Shown in pieces: positions 1 to 8,469 of a stretch of DNA of 64,000 nucleotides. Position numbers and translations under genes: made by a program. How positions within the stretch are numbered: the first letter of the stretch is position 1; the number at the start of each line of letters is the position of its first letter. The notes below the pieces were generated by a model. That model saw only the letters and a program-made list of their open reading frames with translations. It was not told the DNA's origin and made no database searches. The stretch is from CAZQIC01 sp964593555 (GTDB lineage: Bacteria > Bacteroidota > Bacteroidia > JAFLBG01). The DNA lies in assembly GCA_964593555.1 (NCBI GenBank), contig CAZQIC010000001.1, forward strand, positions 59,710 through 123,709. The letters run 5' to 3'.

Positions 1-536
1 GTACTTCAATGGTAATGCTGGTTCTTTTTATTTTGTACTTAAAAAGCAAAGGACATTTACAGCAGGTAAATGAATACCATTTGCATGATATCAGCAAATG
101 GGTTTTCGCTACAAGCTTTTTATGGAGTTACCTTTGGTTCTGTCAGTTCATGCTTATCTGGTACTCTAATATTCCGGAAGAAGTAACCTATTTCGTTACA
201 CGTTGGGAGCATTATAAGCCTATAATGTGGACCATGTTCGCTATAAATTTTGCGTTTCCTATGATATTTTTAATGTCACGCGATGCAAAAAGAAACCCGA
301 AATTCATCGCAGTGATCGGATGTATAATATTGTTCAGTCACTGGGTGGATATGTACCAGGTTGTTATGCCGGGTTCTGTTGGTGGAGCATGGCATCTGTT
401 TAGTTTTCTTGAACTGGGAATGTTTTTAATGTTCTTAGGGATCTTTTTGTATGTTGTTCACACACAGCTTACAAAAGCTCCGCTTGTAGTTAAGAGTCAT
501 CCGTATTTGGAAGAAAGTTTACATCACGAATTTTAA
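1..536 (+). CDS. actF: Alternative complex III subunit ActF, C-terminal part (5' truncated by window)
   Basis: This is the C-terminal part of a polytopic inner-membrane subunit of alternative complex III, the quinol:cytochrome c oxidoreductase that replaces the bc1 complex in many Bacteroidota. The reading frame has no stop back to base 1, so the gene starts outside the window; the ATG at 9 is only the first internal one. At least four hydrophobic helices are visible, with the charged histidine-rich end (HPYLEESLHHEF) that I associate with ActF. coxB begins 21 bases after the stop and coxA follows, the usual order in which complex III and cytochrome oxidase are co-transcribed as one electron-transfer module. 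Subunit assignment rests on family memory and context; ActC is less likely because the fragment lies directly before coxB. Confidence 0.85.
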   Translation, partial: TSMVMLVLFILYLKSKGHLQQVNEYHLHDISKWVFATSFLWSYLWFCQFMLIWYSNIPEEVTYFVTRWEHYKPIMWTMFAINFAFPMIFLMSRDAKRNPKFIAVIGCIILFSHWVDMYQVVMPGSVGGAWHLFSFLELGMFLMFLGIFLYVVHTQLTKAPLVVKSHPYLEESLHHEF

Positions 537-557
537 TATTATTAAACAGTAATTAGT

Positions 558-1550
558 ATGATAAAGTTCCTAGTATACGTAGCCCTTGTTCTTGCAGCTG
601 TTGCTGTTGCCCAAATAGTAAGGGTATTTGAACTTGCTTCGGTTCTCAAAGGCGGTAAGCCAAATGACATTACCGAAAATGATAATAAAATGAACGGAAG
701 GTTCATGATGCTTTTTATGATCCTGTTTTATGGATTTTGTTTCTGGCAGGTTTATGAATACGGAGATAAAATTTTGCCTGAATCGGCATCTGATATTGGA
801 TTGGAAACAGATTGGTTATTGTGGTTTAATATGTTAATTATTTCTGTTGTGTTTTTGGTCACCAATGGCTTGTTGTTTTATTTCGCATACAAGTATTATG
901 GAAGAGATAATAATAGGGCAACTTTTTATCCGCACAATAACAAATTGGAAATGATCTGGACCGTTGTCCCTGCTATTGTTCTTCTTGCTATCATTTTCCT
1001 TGGCCTTAAGCTCTGGAATGAAATAGTAATGACTCCTCCTAAGAGTGACGCTTTGGTTATTGAGTTGTATGCAAAACAATTCGACTGGACCGCAAGGTAT
1101 GGAGGTAAGGATAATACTTTGGGGACTGTTAATTACAAATTAATTACAGGTACTAATGTTGTAGGTCTGGATTCTGCAGATCAAAAAGGATGGGATGACT
1201 TGATTGTGAGAAATGAATTTCATATTCCTAAAGGCAGACAAGTATCTTTTCAGATTCGTTCAAGAGATGTTATTCATAGTGCTTACATGCCGCATTTCAG
1301 GCAGCAAATGAACGCGGTTCCTGGTATGGTTACCGAAATGCACTTTGTGCCTATTTTGACTACAAAAGAAATGCGAGAGAAAACACACAATAATAAATTC
1401 GATTTTATTTTATTGTGTAATAAAATTTGTGGTGCGAGCCATTATAATATGCAAATGACGATTATTGTTGATGAGCCTGCCGATTATGAGACATGGGTAG
1501 CAAAGCAGCAAGCATTTTTTGCTAAACCGGTAATAGGAATGGCAAATTGA
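558..1550 (+). CDS. coxB: Cytochrome c oxidase subunit II (CuA subunit)
   Basis: Subunit II of the haem-copper oxidase accepts electrons from cytochrome c at its binuclear CuA centre. The 330-residue protein has an N-terminal hydrophobic segment, two further helices (about residues 48-66 and 88-112, then 132-152) and a periplasmic cupredoxin domain. CuA ligands are visible as H240, C287, C291, H295 and M298. Two positions differ from the textbook pattern. The residue between the cysteines that is usually Glu (CxExC) is K289. The aromatic patch usually written QWYW reads QFDW near residue 175, so the first Trp, the electron-entry residue in well-studied oxidases, is Phe. I believe both are common in Bacteroidota oxidases fed by alternative complex III, but cannot check. 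It sits between actF and coxA in one operon. Confidence 0.95.
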   Translation: MIKFLVYVALVLAAVAVAQIVRVFELASVLKGGKPNDITENDNKMNGRFMMLFMILFYGFCFWQVYEYGDKILPESASDIGLETDWLLWFNMLIISVVFLVTNGLLFYFAYKYYGRDNNRATFYPHNNKLEMIWTVVPAIVLLAIIFLGLKLWNEIVMTPPKSDALVIELYAKQFDWTARYGGKDNTLGTVNYKLITGTNVVGLDSADQKGWDDLIVRNEFHIPKGRQVSFQIRSRDVIHSAYMPHFRQQMNAVPGMVTEMHFVPILTTKEMREKTHNNKFDFILLCNKICGASHYNMQMTIIVDEPADYETWVAKQQAFFAKPVIGMAN

Positions 1551-1588
1551 TTTTTGAAATAATTGTACAAAATTTAAGATAGAAAATT

Positions 1589-3412
1589 ATGTCAATGGAC
1601 ACTCACAGTCACTCAGCACATCACACAGCTGATCATCACGATGATCACCATCATCATGAGGAATCTTTTATTTCGAAATATGTCTTTAGTATGGATCATA
1701 AAATGATCTCAAGACAGTTTCTTGTCACTGCAGTATTCATGGCAGTGGTTGCCATGGTCATGTCTACATTGTTTCGTTTACAGTTAGCTTGGCCCGATGA
1801 AAAATTTGCATTTGTAAACTGGATGTTGGGTGATACGTGGGGTAAGGACGGGATACTTGATCCTAACATGTACCTTGCTCTTGTTACCATTCACGGAACC
1901 ATAATGGTGTTTTTTGTGTTAACCGGTGGGTTGAGCGGTACTTTCGCTAACCTTCTTATCCCTTACCAGGTTGGTGCGCGTGATATGGCTTCCGGCTTTT
2001 TAAATATGCTTTCATACTGGTTCTTTTTATTGTCTAGTATTATAATGATCTGCTCTCTTTTTGTTGAGGGCGGCCCTGCTTCTGCAGGATGGACAATTTA
2101 TCCTCCATTAAGTGCGCTTCCTCAGGCAATACCTGGTTCAGGTATGGGGATGACGTTGTGGTTAGTAAGTATGTCTTTATTCGTTGTGTCATCGTTGTTA
2201 GGCGGTTTAAATTATATCGTTACGATTGTGAACCTTAGAACGAAAGGAATGTCGATGATGCGTCTTCCTTTAACAATGTGGGCTTTATTGATCACCGCAA
2301 TTCTGGGTGTTCTTTCTTTCCCGGTTCTTTTCTCAGCTGTATTGTTATTGTTGTTTGACAGAAGCATGGGAACAAGTTTCTATCTTTCCGATATTCATAT
2401 TGGCGGGCAGGCATTGGAGCAAACAGGTGGAAGCCCTATACTTTTCCAGCACTTATTCTGGTTCCTTGGTCACCCTGAGGTTTATATTGTGTTGTTACCT
2501 GCCTTGGGTATGGCATCGGAGATCATCTCAGTAAACTCTCGCAAACCAATTTTCGGATATAGAGCGATGGTGGTATCCATGCTGGCTATCGGATTCCTTT
2601 CATTTATCGTTTGGGGTCACCATATGTTTATGACAGGTATGAATCCATTCCTGGGAGCTGTTTTCGTATTTACAACATTATTGATCGCCATTCCATCCGC
2701 GGTTAAGGCATTTAATTACATCACTACTTTATGGAAAGGTAATATCAGGTTCACACCTGCTATGTTATTTTCCATTGGTTTAGTTTCAACATTTATCAGC
2801 GGTGGTGTTACTGGTATTATTCTTGCCGATTCTACATTGGATATCAATATTCATGATACTTATTTTGTGGTTGGACACTTCCATATTGTAATGGGTCTTT
2901 CTGCAATACTTGGGATGTTTGCTGGTGTTTATCACTGGTTCCCAAAATTATTTTTAAGAATGATGAATAAAAAATTAGGATACCTGCACTTCTGGTTAAC
3001 TTTCATTTGTGCTTATGGAGTGTTTTTTCCAATGCACTTTTTAGGATTGGCCGGTGTTCCGAGACGTTATTATTCAAATACAGCTTTTCCAATGTTTGAT
3101 AACCTGGTTGATATTAACGTGCTCATCTCAATTTTTGCTATTGCAGGTGCTTTCGCACAGATTATTTTCCTTTTCAATTTCTTTTATAGCGCATTAAGAG
3201 GTCCTAAGGCAACTGAGAATCCATGGGGTTCTAATACTTTGGAATGGACCAATGGAGTTGGTCATATTCACGGTAACTGGCATGGGGCATTGCCTGAGGT
3301 TAAGCGTTGGGCCTATGATTATAGTAAGCCGGGTAAGGCAGAAGATTTTGTTCCTCAAACCGTGGCCCTTGAAGATGGCGAACTTGATGAGGGTGCTGGA
3401 GTTCACCATTGA
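1589..3412 (+). CDS. coxA: Cytochrome c oxidase subunit I (A1-type haem-copper oxidase)
   Basis: Catalytic, proton-pumping subunit that reduces oxygen to water. The 607-residue protein has about twelve to fourteen membrane helices. Landmarks are haem ligand H102 in the motif IHGTIM; the CuB ligand and cross-linked tyrosine in HPEVY (H295, Y299), with E297 of the D-channel; the CuB pair H344-H345; and H430/H432 in VGHFHIVM for haems a3 and a. The Asp of GARDMA (D-channel entrance) and the Lys of the IPSAVKAF segment (K-channel) are present, so this is an A1-type pump. The first 22 residues are unusually rich in His and Asp and could bind metal, possibly for copper delivery; that is inference. 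Last gene of the operon; a strong hairpin terminator follows. Confidence 0.97.
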   Translation: MSMDTHSHSAHHTADHHDDHHHHEESFISKYVFSMDHKMISRQFLVTAVFMAVVAMVMSTLFRLQLAWPDEKFAFVNWMLGDTWGKDGILDPNMYLALVTIHGTIMVFFVLTGGLSGTFANLLIPYQVGARDMASGFLNMLSYWFFLLSSIIMICSLFVEGGPASAGWTIYPPLSALPQAIPGSGMGMTLWLVSMSLFVVSSLLGGLNYIVTIVNLRTKGMSMMRLPLTMWALLITAILGVLSFPVLFSAVLLLLFDRSMGTSFYLSDIHIGGQALEQTGGSPILFQHLFWFLGHPEVYIVLLPALGMASEIISVNSRKPIFGYRAMVVSMLAIGFLSFIVWGHHMFMTGMNPFLGAVFVFTTLLIAIPSAVKAFNYITTLWKGNIRFTPAMLFSIGLVSTFISGGVTGIILADSTLDINIHDTYFVVGHFHIVMGLSAILGMFAGVYHWFPKLFLRMMNKKLGYLHFWLTFICAYGVFFPMHFLGLAGVPRRYYSNTAFPMFDNLVDINVLISIFAIAGAFAQIIFLFNFFYSALRGPKATENPWGSNTLEWTNGVGHIHGNWHGALPEVKRWAYDYSKPGKAEDFVPQTVALEDGELDEGAGVHH

Positions 3413-3446
3413 TAAATAGGCTATCACAATAAAATATTTTTCAGTT

Positions 3447-3489
3447 AAAGGTGTTCTTAGATATTATATATTTAAGAACACCTTTTTTT
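3447..3489 (+). terminator. Rho-independent terminator of the act/cox operon
   Basis: A perfect 13-bp inverted repeat (3447-3459 with 3473-3485), loop of 13 bases, ends in a run of seven T (3483-3489). It lies 34 bases after the coxA stop. The T run directly touches the ATG at 3490 of the next gene, so that gene must start at 3490 rather than at the in-frame ATG at 3451, which lies inside the hairpin. Confidence 0.9.
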
Positions 3490-4122
3490 ATGCGCATTAG
3501 ATTCGTATTACTTTTTTTAATTTTCACCTCCGTATCGGATGCGCAGATCTTCGATTCCATAAGAGTAAGTCTTAGTAAAAAACCCGCTATTCGGGGAGGG
3601 CTTTATTCACGATACACGTTTATTGATGGATTTCAGAAACCTATTATTGGGCTTAAGGTAGGATTGAGTTATAATAATTTAATACGCTTTTACTTTGGAG
3701 GCGCTTATTTAAAATATCCCTATCATGCTCATATCCCAATTGCTTCCGGATCCTCTGTAATTAGGATGCCTTCCGAAATCCGGTTTTGGTACCTGTTTGA
3801 ATTTACAGAGTTTGTGTTTTATAAAACGCAAAAATGGGAGTTCAGTGTTCCTTTACAATTGGGCAGCGGCGCAGTTAAGGTGTCTTATGTAGATAACTCG
3901 ATTCAATACCATCAAAAAGCACGGCCATTGTTTCTTTATGAGCCGGCAATATCATTTCACTATAAAGTTTTTTATTGGGTTGGACTTGGCTCTGATGTGG
4001 GTTACCGCTTTATGTGGGTGAAAGACAGGAAAGATATTGGAATTAAATTTAATTCACCTGTGTATACTTTCAGGTGTATAATTTTCTGGGGCGCGCTCTA
4101 CAAAAAGATGCATAAAAAATAA
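3490..4122 (+). CDS. Exported protein of unknown function, probable small outer-membrane barrel
   Basis: A 210-residue protein starting MRIRFVLLFLIF with a clear signal peptide ending near SDAQ. The mature part alternates hydrophobic and polar residues and is rich in aromatic residues and glycine (for example GLKVGLSYNNL and RFYFGGAYLKYP), which suggests a transmembrane beta-barrel, but no family is recognised. An upstream in-frame ATG at 3451 is rejected because it lies in the coxA terminator. No Bacteroidota -7 box was found, so how it is transcribed is unclear; read-through from the cox operon is possible. It converges with the next gene, with two bases between the stop codons. Confidence 0.7.
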   Translation: MRIRFVLLFLIFTSVSDAQIFDSIRVSLSKKPAIRGGLYSRYTFIDGFQKPIIGLKVGLSYNNLIRFYFGGAYLKYPYHAHIPIASGSSVIRMPSEIRFWYLFEFTEFVFYKTQKWEFSVPLQLGSGAVKVSYVDNSIQYHQKARPLFLYEPAISFHYKVFYWVGLGSDVGYRFMWVKDRKDIGIKFNSPVYTFRCIIFWGALYKKMHKK

Positions 4123-4124
4123 TT

Positions 4125-4703
4125 TTATTGAGCAAGGGTAATTGAAGTGATATCATTAAAAAGTTTAATGTATTTTTTGCCAATGATTATTTCTTCGGAG
4201 GCTGCTTTTACGATGTAGCTTTTTATATTGCTGGTTGCTTCATAAGTCTCTTTCACTGTTCCGGGATTTTCAGTGTCATAAATATCAGCCTTTGCTTTTA
4301 TCAGCTTATTTTTTTTGTAATAATAGCGCATTTCATTAGGTGTATAGCCTGTTTCATTCATATAATAAAAAGTAATTTCATTGTTTTCTACAAGGTATTC
4401 TTCATAATACTCTGCGCTTGCAGCGAGGTTGCGTCTCACAATTATTTTATTAATTGAAGGAGGACTTATTTTGCCGGTCGAATCTGTCCCGGCATTATCG
4501 TGTTGGAAAGTTATCCTATAGGATTGGTCGCCAATTGTTTCTAGTCTGACAGTTGTTGTGATTTCGTATATCATCGATTCATCCAGATTTTCGGTTACCT
4601 CCTTATAGTGGGCGGCAATTCTCTTAATTTCGCTATCCTGAGAATAACTTGTTTTAAAAAGACCAAATAGTGCAACTGTTGAAAGTAGTAACCTGCTTTT
4701 CAT
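4125..4703 (-). CDS. Exported hypothetical protein
   Basis: A 192-residue protein of unknown function. The start at 4703 gives a normal signal peptide (MKSRLLLSTVALFGLFKTSYSQ); a start seven codons upstream would place polar residues before it. The mature part is mixed alpha/beta, with many Thr and Glu and repeated Tyr (YYKKNKL, YYEEYL), and lacks cysteines. I do not recognise a family. It is probably periplasmic or bound to the outer membrane. It converges on the preceding gene, and a second exported protein gene lies about 110 bases upstream on the same strand. Confidence 0.6.
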   Translation of the reverse strand: MKSRLLLSTVALFGLFKTSYSQDSEIKRIAAHYKEVTENLDESMIYEITTTVRLETIGDQSYRITFQHDNAGTDSTGKISPPSINKIIVRRNLAASAEYYEEYLVENNEITFYYMNETGYTPNEMRYYYKKNKLIKAKADIYDTENPGTVKETYEATSNIKSYIVKAASEEIIIGKKYIKLFNDITSITLAQ

Positions 4704-4810
4704 AGATAAATAGATATACTGCAAGATGACTGAGTTTAAAGTGAAAGGGTAATTAGATTTTTACAATTTTTTCATGTCAGAAAGCTCCTTTTACAGATCT
4801 AGTAAAGAAA

Positions 4811-5401
4811 TTAGTCTTCGAGATCGAGATCGTACCTGCGATTTAATTTCCTGTAAATTTTTCTTAAATGAAATTCTGCACCCACTGTTACATACCCTGC
4901 CGCATTAAAATCTATATAAGGGAGTATGAAACGAAGATTAAACTCGGTCATCAAACCAAAGCAAAGGCCAATCTTTTCATTGCTTGCAGGACCAAATCCA
5001 TGGCGCATGGTGGTAGTGTTAATTGCATATTTTAGACCAACTGATCCGGCAACTTGTACGAATTTTGCTTTTATAAAAGAATGATAAAGGCTGGCGGCAA
5101 CAATACTTTGGGGGGAATAAATATTTTCATTCAACTTTTTTGCGATAAGTACTTCAAATAAAAATTTATCCTTTTTGAATTTTGATGGATGTTTTTCCTG
5201 CTCTTCCGTCCAGTAATCATCCGTTGTTTCAAATTTAAACCGTGGCGAAATAAATCGAATACTATAATAATTGGTTTGCAAAATACTTTTGCTTGATCCC
5301 AACCCTATTGACCAGGGGCCCGCACCTTCGGCCGATTGAGAAAAACTTGTTGAAGTTAACAAGAGCATCAATGTAAAAAATGCATAAGTATTTTTGATCA
5401 C
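4811..5401 (-). CDS. Exported hypothetical protein, probable outer-membrane barrel (GTG start)
   Basis: A 196-residue protein beginning with GTG (read MIKNTYAFF) and a signal peptide ending at SFSQ. The body carries alternating amphipathic strands (YYSIRFISPRFKF, YINTTTM-like segments, GYVTVGAEFHLRK), a pattern typical of small outer-membrane barrels, and ends in a basic then acidic tail (RKLNRRYDLDLED). No specific family is recognised. The gene is divergent from ruvB; the 166 bases between them contain a 9-bp GC-containing hairpin (5481-5500) with a two-base loop, but no clear -7 box for this gene. Confidence 0.6.
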   Translation of the reverse strand: MIKNTYAFFTLMLLLTSTSFSQSAEGAGPWSIGLGSSKSILQTNYYSIRFISPRFKFETTDDYWTEEQEKHPSKFKKDKFLFEVLIAKKLNENIYSPQSIVAASLYHSFIKAKFVQVAGSVGLKYAINTTTMRHGFGPASNEKIGLCFGLMTEFNLRFILPYIDFNAAGYVTVGAEFHLRKIYRKLNRRYDLDLED

Positions 5402-5567
5402 CTTTCAGGGTATTAATGAATACAGCTAAAAAAGTAAAGGTGCTCTGTCGATAGGTTTCTTTTATTATATGACGTACTGTAAGGGGCAAAGTTGCCTCTT
5501 AATAAATCTTTATCTATTGTTTTTAAATGGACTTAATTACACGTATTTTAGTGAATAAATTCCAACT

Positions 5568-6590
5568 TTGAATCCGAATACTGATGCCAACGAAGAAAAT
5601 CTTTCATCTGCTGAAAAGGAGATAGAAAAGGTATTGCGTCCGCGTGAGTTTCTTGATTTTAGCGGGCAAGAGGCTGTTGTAGATAACCTTAAAATTTTTG
5701 TGCAGGCGGCAAAGCAGCGTACGGAGGCATTGGATCATGTATTGTTACATGGACCCCCGGGACTTGGTAAAACAACGTTGGCAAATATTATTGCTGCGGA
5801 GTTGGGTGTGAATATTAAAATTACATCTGGTCCTGTGCTTGATAAGCCGGGAGATCTTGCAGGCTTGCTAACTAACTTAGAAAATTTCGACGTATTATTT
5901 ATCGATGAGATACATCGCTTAAGTCCCTTAGTAGAAGAATATTTATATTCTGCAATGGAAGATTACAAAATAGATATTATGATCGATACGGGTCCTAATG
6001 CACGCAGTGTTCAAATAAATTTAAATCCGTTTACATTAATTGGAGCAACAACGCGTTCGGGTTTACTTACATCACCTTTGAGAGCGAGATTCGGAATTAA
6101 TTCACGTTTGAGTTATTATAATTCTGAATTACTGAAAGGAATTATTGAAAGATCATCAGGCATTTTAAATATTGCTATTTCCGAAGATGCAGCGAATGAG
6201 ATCGCCCGCAGGAGCCGTGGTACGCCTCGTATAGCGAATGCATTATTGAGAAGGGTAAGAGATTTTGCTCAGATAAAAGGTACCGGATCAATTGATATGG
6301 AAATTGCGCAGTACGCATTAGGTGCACTTAATGTTGATAAGCATGGCCTTGATGAAATGGATAACAGGATACTTTCTACCATCATAGAAAAATTTAAAGG
6401 CGGTCCTGTCGGTATTAGTACAATCGCTACTGCGGTAGGTGAGGAAGGAGGAACAATAGAAGAAGTGTACGAACCTTTTTTAATCCAGGAAGGTTATCTG
6501 GCGCGCACACCTCGAGGAAGAGAGGCAACTGAAAAGGCATATAAACATTTAGGGAAAATTCCTCCGGCAAGTACCGGATCTCTTTTTTAA
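5568..6590 (+). CDS. ruvB: Holliday junction branch-migration ATPase RuvB (TTG start)
   Basis: Hexameric AAA+ motor that, with RuvA and RuvC, drives branch migration and resolution of Holliday junctions in recombinational repair. At 340 residues the length is standard. Visible motifs are Walker A at 62-70 (GPPGLGKTT), Walker B at 109-114 (VLFIDE), sensor 1 at 158-163 (IGATTR), the arginine finger R174 in LRARFG, and a C-terminal winged-helix domain with GGPVGISTIA. No in-frame ATG exists before the conserved N-terminus, so the TTG at 5568 is taken as the start. queG follows after six bases, so the two form an operon; ruvA and ruvC are not nearby. Confidence 0.96.
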   Translation: MNPNTDANEENLSSAEKEIEKVLRPREFLDFSGQEAVVDNLKIFVQAAKQRTEALDHVLLHGPPGLGKTTLANIIAAELGVNIKITSGPVLDKPGDLAGLLTNLENFDVLFIDEIHRLSPLVEEYLYSAMEDYKIDIMIDTGPNARSVQINLNPFTLIGATTRSGLLTSPLRARFGINSRLSYYNSELLKGIIERSSGILNIAISEDAANEIARRSRGTPRIANALLRRVRDFAQIKGTGSIDMEIAQYALGALNVDKHGLDEMDNRILSTIIEKFKGGPVGISTIATAVGEEGGTIEEVYEPFLIQEGYLARTPRGREATEKAYKHLGKIPPASTGSLF

Positions 6591-6596
6591 TTTCTC

Positions 6597-7523
6597 TTGA
6601 ATAAACACGCCAATACTTCGTTGATTAAACAAGAAGCTAAACGTTTAGGTTTTGATTTTTGTGGAATTTCTAAAGCAGATTTTTTAGAGGAGGAAGCTCC
6701 CCGCCTGGAAGCTTGGCTAAATAAGGGCATGCAGGGCTCCATGAAGTACATGGAAAATCATTTTGATAAACGATTGGATCCAAGATTATTATTACCAGGA
6801 GCTAAATCAGTAATTTCTTTAATGTTGAATTATTATCCCGCTCAGCAACAAAATAAAAATTCGTTTTATAAAATTTCTAAATACGCTTATGGTAGAGATT
6901 ACCATAAAGTGATCAAGAAAAAATTAAAACAGTTTGTTGGATTTATTCAAAAGGAGATAGGAGAGGTGAGTTATAAAATGTGTGTGGATTCTGCCCCGGT
7001 AATGGATAAAGCCTGGGCAAAAAAATCGGGCTTAGGGTGGATCGGTAAACACACTAATCTTATCAATAAAAAAAATGGCTCATTTTATTTTATCGCAGAA
7101 CTAATCCTTGATATTGAATTGGAATATGACGGACCAATAAAAGATTATTGCGGCACATGCACAAAATGTATTGATGCCTGTCCTACAGGTGCAATTACCG
7201 ACCCTTACGTTGTAGATGGAAGTAAGTGCATTTCGTATTTTACTATTGAGCTAAAAGAAAATATACCTGACTCATATAAGGGAAAATTTAAGGACTGGGT
7301 ATTTGGCTGTGATATTTGCCAGGATGTTTGTCCATGGAACAGTTTTTCAACTCAGCACCAGGAACCACTTTTTAATTCGTCACTCGAATTTCTTAATATG
7401 AATAAAGAAGAATGGGAAACTATTTCGGAAGAAACATTTAATAAAGTGTTTATGGGAAGCGCTGTTAAGCGGACTAAATACAGCGGACTAAAAAGAAATG
7501 TAAAATTTATTCGTGATACCTGA
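6597..7523 (+). CDS. queG: Epoxyqueuosine reductase QueG (TTG start)
   Basis: Catalyses the last step of queuosine synthesis in tRNA, the cobalamin-dependent reduction of epoxyqueuosine to queuosine. The 308-residue cytosolic protein carries the proposed catalytic aspartate D131 in VDSAP and two [4Fe-4S] clusters: C185, C188, C191, C195 (CGTCTKCIDACP) and C211, C238, C241, C245 (CDICQDVCP). The start is TTG, six bases after the ruvB stop, and no better start lies near the conserved N-terminus. The length matches family members that lack the C-terminal HEAT-like extension of some homologues. Confidence 0.95.
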   Translation: MNKHANTSLIKQEAKRLGFDFCGISKADFLEEEAPRLEAWLNKGMQGSMKYMENHFDKRLDPRLLLPGAKSVISLMLNYYPAQQQNKNSFYKISKYAYGRDYHKVIKKKLKQFVGFIQKEIGEVSYKMCVDSAPVMDKAWAKKSGLGWIGKHTNLINKKNGSFYFIAELILDIELEYDGPIKDYCGTCTKCIDACPTGAITDPYVVDGSKCISYFTIELKENIPDSYKGKFKDWVFGCDICQDVCPWNSFSTQHQEPLFNSSLEFLNMNKEEWETISEETFNKVFMGSAVKRTKYSGLKRNVKFIRDT

Positions 7524-7721
7524 TTAAGCCAGTGTAATTACACTTGTGTATACATCCTGAATCACGTCTCTGTATAGGTGGCCAAATGTACTAAGGCACC
7601 AAACTTTGAGCAAAAGCTTCTCTTCGCCTTTTAACCATAACACAGCCTTCACCAGTTCTTTTCTGAAAAGAACTTTATCGAAGCTTACCTTTTTTAGAAT
7701 CTGTTTACTTAGTTCGAGCAT
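7524..7721 (-). CDS. Small protein of unknown function
   Basis: A 65-residue ORF whose composition is protein-like: an amphipathic helical pattern (MLELSKQILKKVSFD, LFRKELVKAVLWLKGEE) followed by the segment VWCLSTFGHLY. I have the impression of a short conserved Bacteroidota family of this form, but cannot verify it. There is no signal peptide or membrane segment, so it is likely cytosolic. Its stop abuts the stop of queG directly, an arrangement easier to explain by a real gene than by chance. The upstream 170 bases hold no recognisable promoter. Confidence 0.65.
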   Translation of the reverse strand: MLELSKQILKKVSFDKVLFRKELVKAVLWLKGEEKLLLKVWCLSTFGHLYRDVIQDVYTSVITLA

Positions 7722-7894
7722 TGGCTTAATTTCCTAATCATCTTGTTATGCTTATTACAATTTAATTAATTATTCAAAGCATGTCAATATATAAACGAAG
7801 CAACCCGCGAAAAATGCTGTTAAATAAGGAAAAGTTTATTAACAATTAATCCACAATTTTAGTAGGCTATTGTTTTGGTTAAAATTCGAGGATT

Positions 7895-8467
7895 TTACTT
7901 ATTGCTTTCGTTCCAGCGAAACGTGTCTTGTTGTAGGTCGCAGAGGTCAATCACCCTGTCAATTACCGTTTTGGCGGCTTCTTCAATGGTTTTAGGAGAA
8001 TTGTAGAAGGACGGAGAGGCAGGTGCAATGATTCCGCCGGCTTCCGTAACGGTTTTCATATTATTGATATGAATAAGATTCAAAGGGGTTTCCCTTGTAA
8101 CTAAAATAAGTTTTCTTCTCTCTTTTAACATTACATCAGCCGCACGTGTGGTTAAATCGTTTGATATGCCTGATGCAATTCTTGCCAAACTGCCCATGGA
8201 ACAGGGGCAAATGATCATGATATTGTATTTAGCAGAACCTGATGCGAATGGCGCGGAGAAATTATTTTTTTCATAAAATGTAAATGGAATTTTTTTATAG
8301 TCTTCATTACCTAACTCGTGCTTCCATACTTCTTTTGCATTGTCGCTCATTACAATGCCAACCGCTTCGATCTGCTCTTTTAGTGACTGTAGTTTGTCAA
8401 ATAATATTTTAGCATAAATAGCTCCGCTTGCCCCGGTAACCGCAATAACTATTTTTTTCTTTTCCAT
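7895..8467 (-). CDS. ubiX: Flavin prenyltransferase UbiX
   Basis: Prenylates FMN with dimethylallyl phosphate to make prenylated FMN, the cofactor of UbiD-type decarboxylases. The 190-residue protein has the FMN-binding start IAVTGASGAIYAK, the CPCSMGSLARIASGIS segment, LILVTRETPLN and the C-terminal PASPSFYNSP region, all standard for UbiX. It begins two bases after the stop of the upstream barrel gene, so both are likely co-transcribed from the promoter at 9098-9105. No ubiD is present in the window; since Bacteroidota make menaquinone, the expected client is a menaquinone-pathway or other UbiD-type enzyme. Confidence 0.95.
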   Translation of the reverse strand: MEKKKIVIAVTGASGAIYAKILFDKLQSLKEQIEAVGIVMSDNAKEVWKHELGNEDYKKIPFTFYEKNNFSAPFASGSAKYNIMIICPCSMGSLARIASGISNDLTTRAADVMLKERRKLILVTRETPLNLIHINNMKTVTEAGGIIAPASPSFYNSPKTIEEAAKTVIDRVIDLCDLQQDTFRWNESNK

Positions 8468-8469
8468 TT

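Noticed and set aside
5481..5500. Hairpin upstream of ruvB as a terminator or riboswitch
   Set aside because: A 9-bp stem with a two-base loop and no T run, not positioned after a gene on either strand and without riboswitch-like complexity.
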